37,568 nt of DNA from Nitrospirota bacterium (GTDB lineage: Bacteria; Nitrospirota; Nitrospiria; Nitrospirales; Nitrospiraceae). The notes under the pieces are model-generated. The model worked only from the letters and a program-made list of their open reading frames with translations, was not told where the DNA came from and searched no databases. Within the stretch, counting starts at the first letter, position 1; every line of letters starts with the position of its first letter. The position numbers were made by a program, and so were the translations under genes. Of this stretch, positions 1 through 7,544 are shown in pieces. The stretch lies in the NCBI GenBank assembly GCA_028876065.1, contig JAGWTI010000027.1:1-37568 (forward strand), given 5' to 3'.

Positions 1-86
1 CCCAGTGGGATACGACGGCCAAGGCGACGGCGTTGGGCGACGACGCGGAGTTGTCGCTGGCGGAGGCCTGGCGTCCGCCGTACTGA
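1..86 (+). CDS. C-terminal end of an unidentified protein, probably T6SS-associated (partial)
   Basis: An open frame enters from the left edge (codons begin at base 3) and ends at a TGA at 84-86. The visible 27 residues end in WRPPY and are rich in Ala, Asp and Glu. Too little is visible to name a family. DUF3540 and DUF4150 genes commonly follow a DUF2169/pentapeptide-repeat gene, so that is the best guess from context. The frame is supported mainly by its orientation and by the 110-bp spacer before the next start. Confidence 0.5.
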   Translation, partial: QWDTTAKATALGDDAELSLAEAWRPPY

Positions 87-103
87 CGCGTGCTGTGTGG
101 CTC

Positions 104-175
104 GTGAAGCGTGAAGCGTGAAGCGTATCTCGCAAGAATGGATAATTCGGGCGAGATACGATCGACGAGATACGA
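104..175. repeat. Short tandem and inverted repeats in the spacer before the DUF3540 gene
   Basis: GTGAAGC is repeated three times in tandem at 104-124. CGTATCTCGC at 124-133 is matched by a perfect 10-bp reverse complement, GCGAGATACG, at 151-160 (17-nt loop). CGAGATACGA then recurs as a direct repeat at 152-161 and 166-175. The element fills most of the spacer. It could fold as a hairpin but has no T-run, so it is not a standard terminator. It resembles small interspersed palindromic repeats. Confidence 0.7.
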
Positions 176-196
176 ACGACGCAACGGAGGGGAATC

Positions 197-850
197 ATGA
201 AGACGAATCTGGCAAAGAAACCCAAGTTCGGTGAAGCCTATATGGAGCTCGGCCTGGTCGAGAAGGCCGAGGAGGGGGGGTGGCTCGTGCGGACGGACGG
301 AGGGTTGGTGGAGGCCAAGCGGGCCACCGGCTGCCTGCTGGAGCCGATCCCGTCCGATCTGGTCCTGCTGTCCTACGGATCGAAGGGGTGGGCCTACATC
401 CTGTCCGTGCTGGAGCGGCGGGGCGACCAAGCCGGGACCCTTTCCTACGAGGGGGCCCTCACCTTGGCGGCGCGGGAGGGTCGGCTGAACCTGACGTCGG
501 CGCAAGGGCTGTCGCTCTCCTCCGACAAGGACCTGACCGTGGCGGTCGAGCGCTTGTCCGTCGCCGCACAGGAAGGGGAGGCGCGGGTCGGCATGTTCGC
601 GACGATCGGCCGCTACCTGCAGACGCAGGCCGAGCACATCACCGTCGTGGCCGAGGCCTGGGACTCGGTCGTCAACCGGATGACGCAAAAGCTGAAGCTC
701 AACATCCGCTACGTGTCGGAGGCGGAGGAGGTGCAGGCGGCCAGCCTGCGGCAACTGGTGGACGGGACCATGACGATCCATGCGAAGAACACCAACCTGA
801 TCGCCGAGGAGCATGTGAAGGTGGACGCGGAACAGATTCACTTAGGATAA
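197..850 (+). CDS. DUF3540 family T6SS-associated protein
   Basis: The product has 217 residues. It matches the DUF3540 pattern as I know it: a short N-terminal strand region, then a beta-rich middle with EGALTLAAREGRLNLTSAQG-type alternating hydrophobic repeats (about residues 85-110), then a helical part and a C-terminal repeat-like tail ending in AEQIHLG. DUF3540 genes travel with DUF2169, DUF4150/PAAR-like and VgrG genes in T6SS loci, as here. The role is unproven; assistance in loading or assembling the VgrG/PAAR tip is plausible. The start is supported by GGAGGGG at 186-192 just before the ATG. A run of seven G at 274-280 lies inside the gene but the frame stays open. Confidence 0.8.
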   Translation: MKTNLAKKPKFGEAYMELGLVEKAEEGGWLVRTDGGLVEAKRATGCLLEPIPSDLVLLSYGSKGWAYILSVLERRGDQAGTLSYEGALTLAAREGRLNLTSAQGLSLSSDKDLTVAVERLSVAAQEGEARVGMFATIGRYLQTQAEHITVVAEAWDSVVNRMTQKLKLNIRYVSEAEEVQAASLRQLVDGTMTIHAKNTNLIAEEHVKVDAEQIHLG

Positions 851-858
851 GAGCGAAT

Positions 859-944
859 GGCGTATGGCAGATAGCGTATGGCCTGAAAGGGAGTCGCCAG
901 GATTGAACGTTCTTGCCATCGGCTATCAGCCATCTGCCATAGGC
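859..944. repeat. Imperfect long inverted repeat in the DUF3540-DUF4150 spacer
   Basis: The left arm at 859-882 is built from repeated TATGGC/AGATAGC words. The right arm at about 915-944 is its reverse complement with a short insertion (GCCAT, CTATC, CATCTGCCATA words). Together they could form a long imperfect hairpin with a loop of about 32 nt. There is no T-run after it. It fills nearly the whole spacer and stops just before the AGGAGG ribosome binding site at 948-953. Confidence 0.6.
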
Positions 945-959
945 TCCTAGGAGGCTCAG

Positions 960-1364
960 ATGTTTGTCTCGACGATGGAAGGCGGTATGAACATGGGCAT
1001 GCCGGACGTCTGCAAGACGCCGGTCGGGCCGGTCATCACGCCGATTCCCTATCCCAACATCTCCACCGGCGTGATGGCGAACCCCGGGACCTGCGCGATG
1101 ACGGTCCTGACCTCGGCCATGCCCTCGGTGACGCAGATCACGGAAATCATGCTGAGTCAGGGCGACGACGCCGGCGTGCTGATGGGCGTGGTGTCCCAGA
1201 TGGTCATGGGGCCGACGGAGCACCTGCTGGGCGCCCCGACCGTGCTGTTCGAAGGCACCCCCGTCCAGCATCTCACGACGATGACCGGCCACAACGGCAT
1301 GGCGATGAACTGTCCCGGCGCGACCCTGGCGCCGAGCCAGGTGACCGTCTTGGCCCTGGGCTGA
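960..1364 (+). CDS. DUF4150 / PAAR-like T6SS tip protein
   Basis: The product has 134 residues and the features of a DUF4150 (PAAR-like) protein. It opens with a Met/Gly-rich stretch, followed by PDVCKTPVGPVITPIPYPNI, a hallmark of the family. The central Met-rich segment and the C-terminal part with GHNGMAMNCPGATLAPSQ follow. PAAR-like proteins form the sharp cone on the end of the VgrG trimer and may carry effectors; this one is a bare tip with no extra toxin domain. It lies directly upstream of vgrG, which fits the assignment. AGGAGG at 948-953 supports the ATG. Confidence 0.85.
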   Translation: MFVSTMEGGMNMGMPDVCKTPVGPVITPIPYPNISTGVMANPGTCAMTVLTSAMPSVTQITEIMLSQGDDAGVLMGVVSQMVMGPTEHLLGAPTVLFEGTPVQHLTTMTGHNGMAMNCPGATLAPSQVTVLALG

Positions 1365-1429
1365 TCGAGCCGGCGGCCCCCCCGCGCTCCGGTCCCAACG
1401 CATTCGTATGCATCGATGGGGAGGTTCCT

Positions 1430-3760
1430 ATGGCGACGTTTGACGATCGGCTCGGCCGGGACAAGCGATTCTCCTTCGTCTCGACCGCCGTCTCCCCCGA
1501 CACCTTTGCCGTGGTCGAGCTGGAGGGGGTCGAGGCCATCTCGCGGCCCTATGAATTTACGCTCACCCTGGTTTCCGAGCGCGCCGAGCTCGATCTGAAC
1601 GCCCTGCTCGCCCGTCCCGTCTCGCTGACGATCCGTTCGCGCACGCCGGCGCGGCAGCCGAACCCCTATCGGGGCGTGTTGGTGGAGTGCTCGCAGTTGC
1701 AGCAGGTTGCGGACGGGCTGACGTTTCGGCGGAACTCCGAGGTGTACCTCAACCAAACGGTGCCGCAGGTCATCGAGACCGTCCTGAAAAATTCCGGCTT
1801 CGGGTCGGCGGATTACGAGTTTCGGTTGGCCCGGAAGGATTATCGCGTCTTGCCCTACATCTGTCAGTTCGAAGAATCCGCGCTCACGTTCATCAGCCGG
1901 TGGATGGAATGGCGGGGCCTCTATTACTTTTTCGAGCAGGGCGCGGATCAGGAGAAGATGATCGTCACCGACAACCGGCTGGCGCACGTCGCCTCACGGG
2001 ACGCCGTGACGTACCGGCCGGCCGCGCAACTGGACACCGGCGTCGCCGACGAATTCGTGCAGGCCTTGATCTGCACGCAGAAGCAGGTGCCGCGCAAAGT
2101 CGGGGTGAAGGAATACCACTACGACAAGGCGACGCTGTCGTTGATCGGCGAGGCCGAGGTGTCGGCCCAGGGGACCGGCGAAATGTGGCTGTACGGAGAG
2201 CATTTTTGGACGGCGGAGGGCTCGGCCAAGCTCGCGTCGATCCGGGCCGAGGAACTGGCCTGCCGCGAGAAAGTCTTTCACGGGGAAGCGACGGCAACCG
2301 GATTGCGAGCCGGCTATACGATGGGCCTGCAGGGCCACTATCGCGCGGATTGCAACCGGGAGTATCTGGCGATGGACGTTCGTCACGAGGGATCGCAGGC
2401 CGGGTCGTTGCTGGCCGGCCTGAGCCTCCCGTCCGAAACCGGCCTGTCGGCGCGCGAGGATTTTTACCGGGCGACGTTCTCGGCCATCCCGTCGGACGTC
2501 CAGTTCCGGTCGGAACGTCTGACGCCGAAGCCGCGGATCAGCGGGGTCATCAGCGCCTTCGTGGACGCGGAAGGCAGCGGCGACTATGCCGAGATCGACG
2601 AGCAGGGCCGCTACAAGGTGCAGGTGCCGTTCGACAAGACGGACAAGGCGGCCGGCAAGGGCTCGGCGTGGGTCCGCAAAGCGTCGCAGTATTCGGGAAA
2701 GGATCACGGGCTGCACTATCCCCTGCACAAGGGGGCGGAAGTGCTCCTGGGGTTCGAGAACGGAGACCCGGACCGGCCCATCATTCTCGGCTCGGTCTTC
2801 AATTCGCAGAACCCCAACATGGTGACCCGCAACAACCAGACGCAGACCGTGCTGCACACGGCCGGCGGCAATCACATGCAGTTCGAGGATCAGGAAGGGG
2901 AGGAGCATATCTTCTTCAGCACCCCGAAGGCCGGCACGTCCCTGCGATTGGGCGCCGGCCCCCAGTCCACAGTGGGCGCTCAGGCCGCGGCGGGGACGAG
3001 CTTTTCCGACCGGGACGGCTTCGTGTTTTCGACCAACGCGAACTGGAGCGAAACGACGAGCGGCAACAAGACGGTCACCGTGAGCGGCAACCTCTCCGTC
3101 ACGACGTCCGGGGCGAAGACCGAAGAGGTGGACGGGGATCAGACCGAAACCGTCAAGGGCAAGCGGATCGCCAATTGGGGCACACCGGGCCTGGCCGGAT
3201 CGGAAGCCGGGCAGTTCATCCCGGTGGCCAGCACGGTCGGCCCTCATGTCGGAAACGCCAGCGCGCACTTTACCCCGACGTCCCAGGAGATGATCTGGGG
3301 CGGCCACAGCCAGACCGTCATGGGCAACATGAGCCGAACCGCCATCGGCACCTCGCACTCCGACACTTTTATCTCCGCGGGCTCGACGACCTTTCACATC
3401 GGCGCGCATCTGAATGTCGGGGTCGTTGAGGTCCAGTCGTGGGGACAGTACGTCAACGCGGCGGTCAGCAAGATCCAGGCCGCCGTGAACAAGGTGGCCA
3501 CGGCCGTCTCGAAAGTCACCTCCTCGGTCAACCGTGTGCAGGTTGCGGAGGATTCCGTCGAGGTCGATGAGATCCGATCCCAGCTCGCAGCGCTGCGCCT
3601 GGCCAACATGGAAGTGGACGTCGAGGACCAGGGCGTTGCCGTGCAAAATTCCGGCGTGCATGTGCATGAGTCCGAGACCAGGGTGTCGAACTCGTCCGGC
3701 ATCGCCATCCAAAACGCGCCGATTATCGTGAACGACGCCGGCGTGGCGTTTCTGGGGTAA
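1430..3760 (+). CDS. vgrG: VgrG, T6SS spike protein (first copy)
   Basis: The product has 776 residues. Residues about 1-360 are the gp27-like base (FEES.LTFISRWMEWRGLYYFF near residue 150). Residues about 370-455 form the gp5-like OB fold (GRYKVQVPFDKTDKA at 393, then HYPLHKGAEVLLGFENGDPD). After it come VgrG strand repeats (GNHMQFEDQEGEEHI; SGNKTVTVSGNLSVTTSG) and a C-terminal tail of repeated V.V..S.V segments from about 660. No separate toxin domain is evident, but the tail may dock an effector. Compared with the second VgrG here, about 14 residues are missing at residues 99-100, where YRAVLVPRLWRLSL would be expected. The frame stays open across that gap. GGGGAGG at 1418-1424 supports the start. 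Confidence 0.93.
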   Translation: MATFDDRLGRDKRFSFVSTAVSPDTFAVVELEGVEAISRPYEFTLTLVSERAELDLNALLARPVSLTIRSRTPARQPNPYRGVLVECSQLQQVADGLTFRRNSEVYLNQTVPQVIETVLKNSGFGSADYEFRLARKDYRVLPYICQFEESALTFISRWMEWRGLYYFFEQGADQEKMIVTDNRLAHVASRDAVTYRPAAQLDTGVADEFVQALICTQKQVPRKVGVKEYHYDKATLSLIGEAEVSAQGTGEMWLYGEHFWTAEGSAKLASIRAEELACREKVFHGEATATGLRAGYTMGLQGHYRADCNREYLAMDVRHEGSQAGSLLAGLSLPSETGLSAREDFYRATFSAIPSDVQFRSERLTPKPRISGVISAFVDAEGSGDYAEIDEQGRYKVQVPFDKTDKAAGKGSAWVRKASQYSGKDHGLHYPLHKGAEVLLGFENGDPDRPIILGSVFNSQNPNMVTRNNQTQTVLHTAGGNHMQFEDQEGEEHIFFSTPKAGTSLRLGAGPQSTVGAQAAAGTSFSDRDGFVFSTNANWSETTSGNKTVTVSGNLSVTTSGAKTEEVDGDQTETVKGKRIANWGTPGLAGSEAGQFIPVASTVGPHVGNASAHFTPTSQEMIWGGHSQTVMGNMSRTAIGTSHSDTFISAGSTTFHIGAHLNVGVVEVQSWGQYVNAAVSKIQAAVNKVATAVSKVTSSVNRVQVAEDSVEVDEIRSQLAALRLANMEVDVEDQGVAVQNSGVHVHESETRVSNSSGIAIQNAPIIVNDAGVAFLG

Positions 3761-3839
3761 CGGTGCCGGGGCGGGCGGGCCGGCCGGCCGGATCCGAGGA
3801 GGGACATCCTTAGCGGAATCGAGCAGGAGGTGGGTAGCG

Positions 3840-5681
3840 ATGGGGAAGTTCGATCAGGTGTTGGGAGAGAACAAGTTCCTGTCCTTTGCCTCGAAGGGGG
3901 CGCCGGCCGGGACGTTCGCGGTCCTGGATCTCGACGGGTACGAAGCGCTGTCCTACCTCTACGAGTTCACGGTCACCCTGATCTCGGAAGATGCGGACGT
4001 GGACCTGGAGAAGGTTTTGTCGCATTCGGCCACCCTCACCGCGTATCCCAAGGACAAGCGATTCAAACCCGTGACCTGCTCCGGTATCCTGCGTTCGCTG
4101 GAGCAGATGGGGCAAACCCATGGATACTGTCTCTACCGGGCGGTGCTCGTGCCGAGGCTCTGGCGTCTGTCGCTGATCAAGCAGTCGGAAATCTATGTGA
4201 ATCAGACGATCCCCCAGGTCGTAGAGTCCTTGTTGCGCAAGGCCGGGCTGGACTTCGAATGGAAGCTCGGCGGGCCGTCGAAGCGGAAGGTGTGGCCGGC
4301 CCTGTGCCAGTACGAGGAGTCCGATCTCGAATTTTTCTCGCGGCTCTTGGAGCGCGAGGGCATTTACTATTTCTTCGATGAAAAGGACGGACGCGATGTG
4401 CTCATGCTCGTGGACGACCGGCGCTACCATGCCGCCACGGCGCGGAACGTCTCCTATCGGCCGAACGATCCGGTGGCGGAAACCGGCTTGACGGACCGGA
4501 CGGTCCAGGCGTTTATCTGCCAGCGGCGTCCGACGCCCCGGACGGTGACGTTGCGCAATTACAATCCGGACCGAGCCAGCGCCGGCGACCTGGCTGTGTC
4601 CGCCGAGGTGTCGCCTCATGGGTTCGGCGAGATGGCCTTGTACGGCGAACAGTACGAGACGAAGGAGGAGGGGCAGGCCTTGGCCAGGATCCGTGCGGAG
4701 GAACTGGCCTGCCGTGCGAACGTGTTCCATGGCGAAAGTCATTCCGCCTTGCTGTGGACCGGAGATTTTTTGGCCCTCTCGAACCATTTTCGATCGGACT
4801 TCAACGGCAAATATCTGGTCACGAGCGTGCGGCACAAGGGCACGCAAGCGAGGGCGTTGTTGGGCGGGACGTCGGAGCCGGATGGGCCCCCCGAGAGCCC
4901 GAGCGGGTACTACGCGGAATTCACGGCGATTCCCGCCGACGTGCAGTTCAGGCCGGAGCGGCGGACGCCCAAACCCAAGGTCTCCGGGACGATGACGGCC
5001 TTTGTGGACGCGGAAGGCGCCGGCACCTATGCGGAAGTGGACGAGCGGGGGCGGTATAAAATTCAGGTGCCGTTCGACGTCACGGACAAGGCCGCCGGTC
5101 GGGGCTCGGCCTGGATCAGGATGGCGACACCCTATGCCGGCAAGGACGCCGGCATGCATTTTCCTCTACACAAGGGCACGGAGGTGCTATTGTCCTTCGT
5201 GGACGGGGACCCGGACCGGCCGATTATCACGGCTGCCGTGCCCAACTCGCTGGCCGCCAGCGTGGTGACGCGGAAGAACGAAACGCAGAGCGTCATCCAC
5301 ACGGCCGGAGACAACCACCTCGTCTTTGAAGACCGGGAGGGGCACGAGGCCATTCGTCTCGAGTCCCCCGCCGCCCGCACCGCGATTGTGCTCGGCGCGG
5401 CCGACGGAGCGCCAACGGGGTTGACCCTCAACACCGAAGGCGACAGGACCGAGTCCACCGGCGGGAACAAACAGGAAGCGACGGAAGGGAATCAGACGAT
5501 CTCCGTCTCGGGAGACGTCGCCCGGAGGATCTTCGGGAAAGAAGTCACCATCCGCCACCAGGGGGCAACCGACATCATGGTGGGGGGGGGCTGCGAACAC
5601 AAGTCACGGCCGGAGCCAAAGCCGAGACCGTGGGGGGCTTCAAAGCCGAGGTCGTGGTCGGAGGCAAATTGGCTGTCATAG
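3840..5681 (+). CDS. vgrG: VgrG, T6SS spike protein (second copy), main frame ending early after a G9 tract
   Basis: The frame gives 613 residues with a complete gp27-like region, including YRAVLVPRLWRLSL, and a gp5-like OB fold (GRYKIQVPFDVTDKAAG...HFPLHKGTEVLLSFVDGDPD). The strand repeats then begin, but after IMVGGG the frame reads nonsense (CEHKSRPEPKPRPW...) and stops at 5681. The break coincides with nine G at 5582-5590. One extra G would read on as GGGLRTQVTAGAKAETVGG and join the next frame to its stop at 6052, giving about 737 residues, close to the first VgrG. AGGAGG at 3825-3830 supports the ATG. This may be a true frameshift, slippage-based expression, phase variation or a homopolymer sequencing error. 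Confidence 0.85.
   Translation: MGKFDQVLGENKFLSFASKGAPAGTFAVLDLDGYEALSYLYEFTVTLISEDADVDLEKVLSHSATLTAYPKDKRFKPVTCSGILRSLEQMGQTHGYCLYRAVLVPRLWRLSLIKQSEIYVNQTIPQVVESLLRKAGLDFEWKLGGPSKRKVWPALCQYEESDLEFFSRLLEREGIYYFFDEKDGRDVLMLVDDRRYHAATARNVSYRPNDPVAETGLTDRTVQAFICQRRPTPRTVTLRNYNPDRASAGDLAVSAEVSPHGFGEMALYGEQYETKEEGQALARIRAEELACRANVFHGESHSALLWTGDFLALSNHFRSDFNGKYLVTSVRHKGTQARALLGGTSEPDGPPESPSGYYAEFTAIPADVQFRPERRTPKPKVSGTMTAFVDAEGAGTYAEVDERGRYKIQVPFDVTDKAAGRGSAWIRMATPYAGKDAGMHFPLHKGTEVLLSFVDGDPDRPIITAAVPNSLAASVVTRKNETQSVIHTAGDNHLVFEDREGHEAIRLESPAARTAIVLGAADGAPTGLTLNTEGDRTESTGGNKQEATEGNQTISVSGDVARRIFGKEVTIRHQGATDIMVGGGCEHKSRPEPKPRPWGASKPRSWSEANWLS
5582..5590 (+). other. G9 homopolymer tract at the vgrG frame change
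   Basis: Nine consecutive G follow GGT. The tract sits exactly where VgrG homology switches frame; a tract of ten G would make a single open frame. Long G tracts are classic sites of replication slippage and also of transcriptional or ribosomal slippage. Confidence 0.85.
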
Positions 5682-6052
5682 GGCCCTTGTCCACCACGAT
5701 CAATGCGGGCGCCGTCACGGGCGTCAATGTGGGCCTTTCCACCGCCGTCAATCTCGGCAAGTCCTTCGACCTCCGTCTCGGATCGTTGACCCGGGTGAAC
5801 AACTTCGTCGTCGATGTCACGTCCAGTACGATCAAGGCGCATGGAAGTGAGATCGAGGCGTTGACCTCGAAGGTCCAGGCGATCGGGAGCCAGGTGACCT
5901 CCTGTGCCGCCAAGATCGAGGAAGCCGGGGTATCTCTGAAGGAGGCCGGCGCGGATATTGAAAACACCGATGTGCATTTGCAGAAGGCCGGCGTTGCCCT
6001 CGAGTCCGCGAGCGCGCATTTGAACCAGAGCGGCATCATCTTGCTCGGGTAG
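5591..6052 (+). pseudogene. Out-of-frame C-terminal part of the second VgrG
   Basis: This frame picks up the VgrG strand repeats exactly where the upstream frame loses them and ends with a tail like that of the first VgrG: KIEEAGVSLKEAGADIENTD-type repeats and a final GIILLG, compared with GVAFLG in the first copy. A GTG at 5630 could open a 140-residue ORF, but no ribosome binding site precedes it and the homology begins before it. The segment is therefore best seen as the displaced end of the second vgrG, expressed only if a ribosome or polymerase slips on the G tract. The next gene follows after 28 bp. Confidence 0.8.
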
Positions 6053-6080
6053 GGCGACAGGAGAGAGGAGGCGAGGAGAC

Positions 6081-6857
6081 ATGAAAACCGTTTGGGTCAC
6101 CGCATTGGCGAAAGACGAGGCCCGCGTCCAGCAGGTCATGGGACAGCTCAAGACGTATGGGCTGGCCCCCAACGGCCACTTCTGGATCGACAATCTGGAG
6201 AAGATGGCCTGGATGGGCGCGCGCGACGAAATGAAGAACAGCAAGGCCGCTCTGTGGCTGGTGCTGGCGTCGGAGAAGGAATTGGCCCAGCCGTCGATCC
6301 GGTACGGACTCTCGCTGATGGCGCTCTCGACGTATGCCGCCAACGGAACCGGATTCCCGGTGGTGTTGCTGTCCAGCGGGAAAGAAGCCGTGGCGCCGGC
6401 GACCCTGCCGACGCCGCTGCGCGGGGCGACGGTCTGGTCGGACACGGCTCCGGCCTGGCAGGCCAAACTGGTGGCCCAGGTGAACAAGCCCCAGGCGCAA
6501 GTCGCCCAGGACTATCGGCTGGACGTCTATGGCGATCCGAACCTGGGGCAGTGGTTCGAGGTGGGGCCGGCGCAGGGAACCTGGACCGGGGCCATGTTCG
6601 GCGTGGCCGGCGCGGAGATCACGTTCCATGCGGTGGGGCCCAAGGGCAAGCTGCCGGAGCGCACGGTGCTCGAATACGAACAGAAAGGGTTCGAACTGGC
6701 TTTGGGGGACAAAAAATTCACCGCCTGGGCGCTCAAAAACGTTGTGGAGGCAAGCCAGTCCTACTTTGTCCGCGTGAAGGGCCAGCCGGACTCCCTGCTG
6801 TTCAGCCAGTACGCCGAAGGTCAGGACGCCGAGGTCTTTACCTTGCAATTGAAATAA
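6081..6857 (+). CDS. T6SS-linked protein of unknown function with a TIR-like N-terminal half
   Basis: The product has 258 residues, is soluble, and has no signal peptide or membrane segment. Residues 1-100 alternate strands and helices in a TIR-like order: VWVTALAKDEARVQQVM (strand A, helix A), HFWIDNLEKMAWMGARDEMK (W-x-D after strand B), ALWLVLASE (strand C), PSIRYGLSLMAL, then GFPVVLLSSG (strand D). The catalytic Glu of NAD-cleaving TIR domains is not evident at the expected W...E site. Residues about 150-258 look like a beta-sandwich (GQWFEVGPAQGTWTGAMFGV...). The gene lies between vgrG and tssJ, with GAGGAG at 6073-6078. It could be an effector, an adaptor or a structural accessory. The TIR likeness is my reading of the pattern, not a proven homology. 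Confidence 0.5.
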   Translation: MKTVWVTALAKDEARVQQVMGQLKTYGLAPNGHFWIDNLEKMAWMGARDEMKNSKAALWLVLASEKELAQPSIRYGLSLMALSTYAANGTGFPVVLLSSGKEAVAPATLPTPLRGATVWSDTAPAWQAKLVAQVNKPQAQVAQDYRLDVYGDPNLGQWFEVGPAQGTWTGAMFGVAGAEITFHAVGPKGKLPERTVLEYEQKGFELALGDKKFTAWALKNVVEASQSYFVRVKGQPDSLLFSQYAEGQDAEVFTLQLK

Positions 6858-6886
6858 TGCGGGCCATTTGAAATAATGGGCCGCAT
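6849..6886 (+). repeat. Near-perfect 19-bp direct duplication at the tssJ start
   Basis: TTGAAATAATGCGGGCCAT (6849-6867) is followed directly by TTGAAATAATGGGCCGCAT (6868-6886). The first copy includes the end of the upstream gene and the second includes the candidate tssJ ATG at 6876. The duplication appears to have replaced a normal spacer, and no good ribosome binding site is visible. Confidence 0.7.
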
Positions 6887-7544
6887 GCGCCGACTCCTCA
6901 GTCTCTCGCTCGCCTGCGCACTGTCGGTTGTTCTTCCCGCTTGCTCCACCATGAATTCCTGGTTCGGGGGCAACTCCGAGGAGGACGCCCGCAAACAGAT
7001 GCAATGGACCTACGGGTCCAATGCGATCACGGTCGAGGTCAAGCCGGACCCCAACCTCAACTTGTTCGGCGGCCAGCCGCATACGCTGGCCTTGGGCGTC
7101 TATCAGACCGCCGACCCGAACGCGTTCATTTCCCTGCTGAACGATCCGGCCGCCATCGGCAAGCTCTTCGCCACCGGCTATGCGAGCGCCGGGACCCTGG
7201 GCTTCACCCGGTATATCATCGAGCCGGGCAAACCGAAGACGATCACGGTGGATCGGGCGCAGAACGCGAAGTACGTCGGCATCGTCGCCGGCTATTTCAA
7301 GCTGGACCCCCCAAACACGGCCCGCCTGTTCCAGATCCCGGTTGTGGTGAAGACCAGCGGGTGGATCATCCATACCCGGGTCGCCAGCCCAGGGAACGTG
7401 GTGATCAATCTGTTGCTCGGCACCGAACAACTGGTCAACGCGCTCCGGGTCCGCCAGCCCGAGGAAGGCAAACCCAAGGAAGGCGAACCAGAAGCGGAGA
7501 CAGGCCAGATCAATCTTCTGACTCCCGCAGAAGGCGGCAAGTAA
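6876..7544 (+). CDS. tssJ: TssJ, T6SS outer-membrane lipoprotein
   Basis: The product has 222 residues with a lipoprotein signal: RRLLSLSLACALSVVLPAC places the lipidated Cys at residue 23, or 20 if the start is the ATG at 6885. The mature part carries the TssJ core: YGSNAITVEVKPDPNLN, then LALGVYQTADPNAFISLL, and YIIEPGKPKTITVDR followed by YVGIVAGYF. TssJ is a small beta-sandwich anchored in the outer membrane that binds the periplasmic part of TssM. The charged C-terminal tail (EEGKPKEGEPEAETG) is longer than usual. The start is uncertain because two in-frame ATGs lie within a duplicated sequence and neither has a clear ribosome binding site. Confidence 0.87.
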   Translation: MGRMRRLLSLSLACALSVVLPACSTMNSWFGGNSEEDARKQMQWTYGSNAITVEVKPDPNLNLFGGQPHTLALGVYQTADPNAFISLLNDPAAIGKLFATGYASAGTLGFTRYIIEPGKPKTITVDRAQNAKYVGIVAGYFKLDPPNTARLFQIPVVVKTSGWIIHTRVASPGNVVINLLLGTEQLVNALRVRQPEEGKPKEGEPEAETGQINLLTPAEGGK

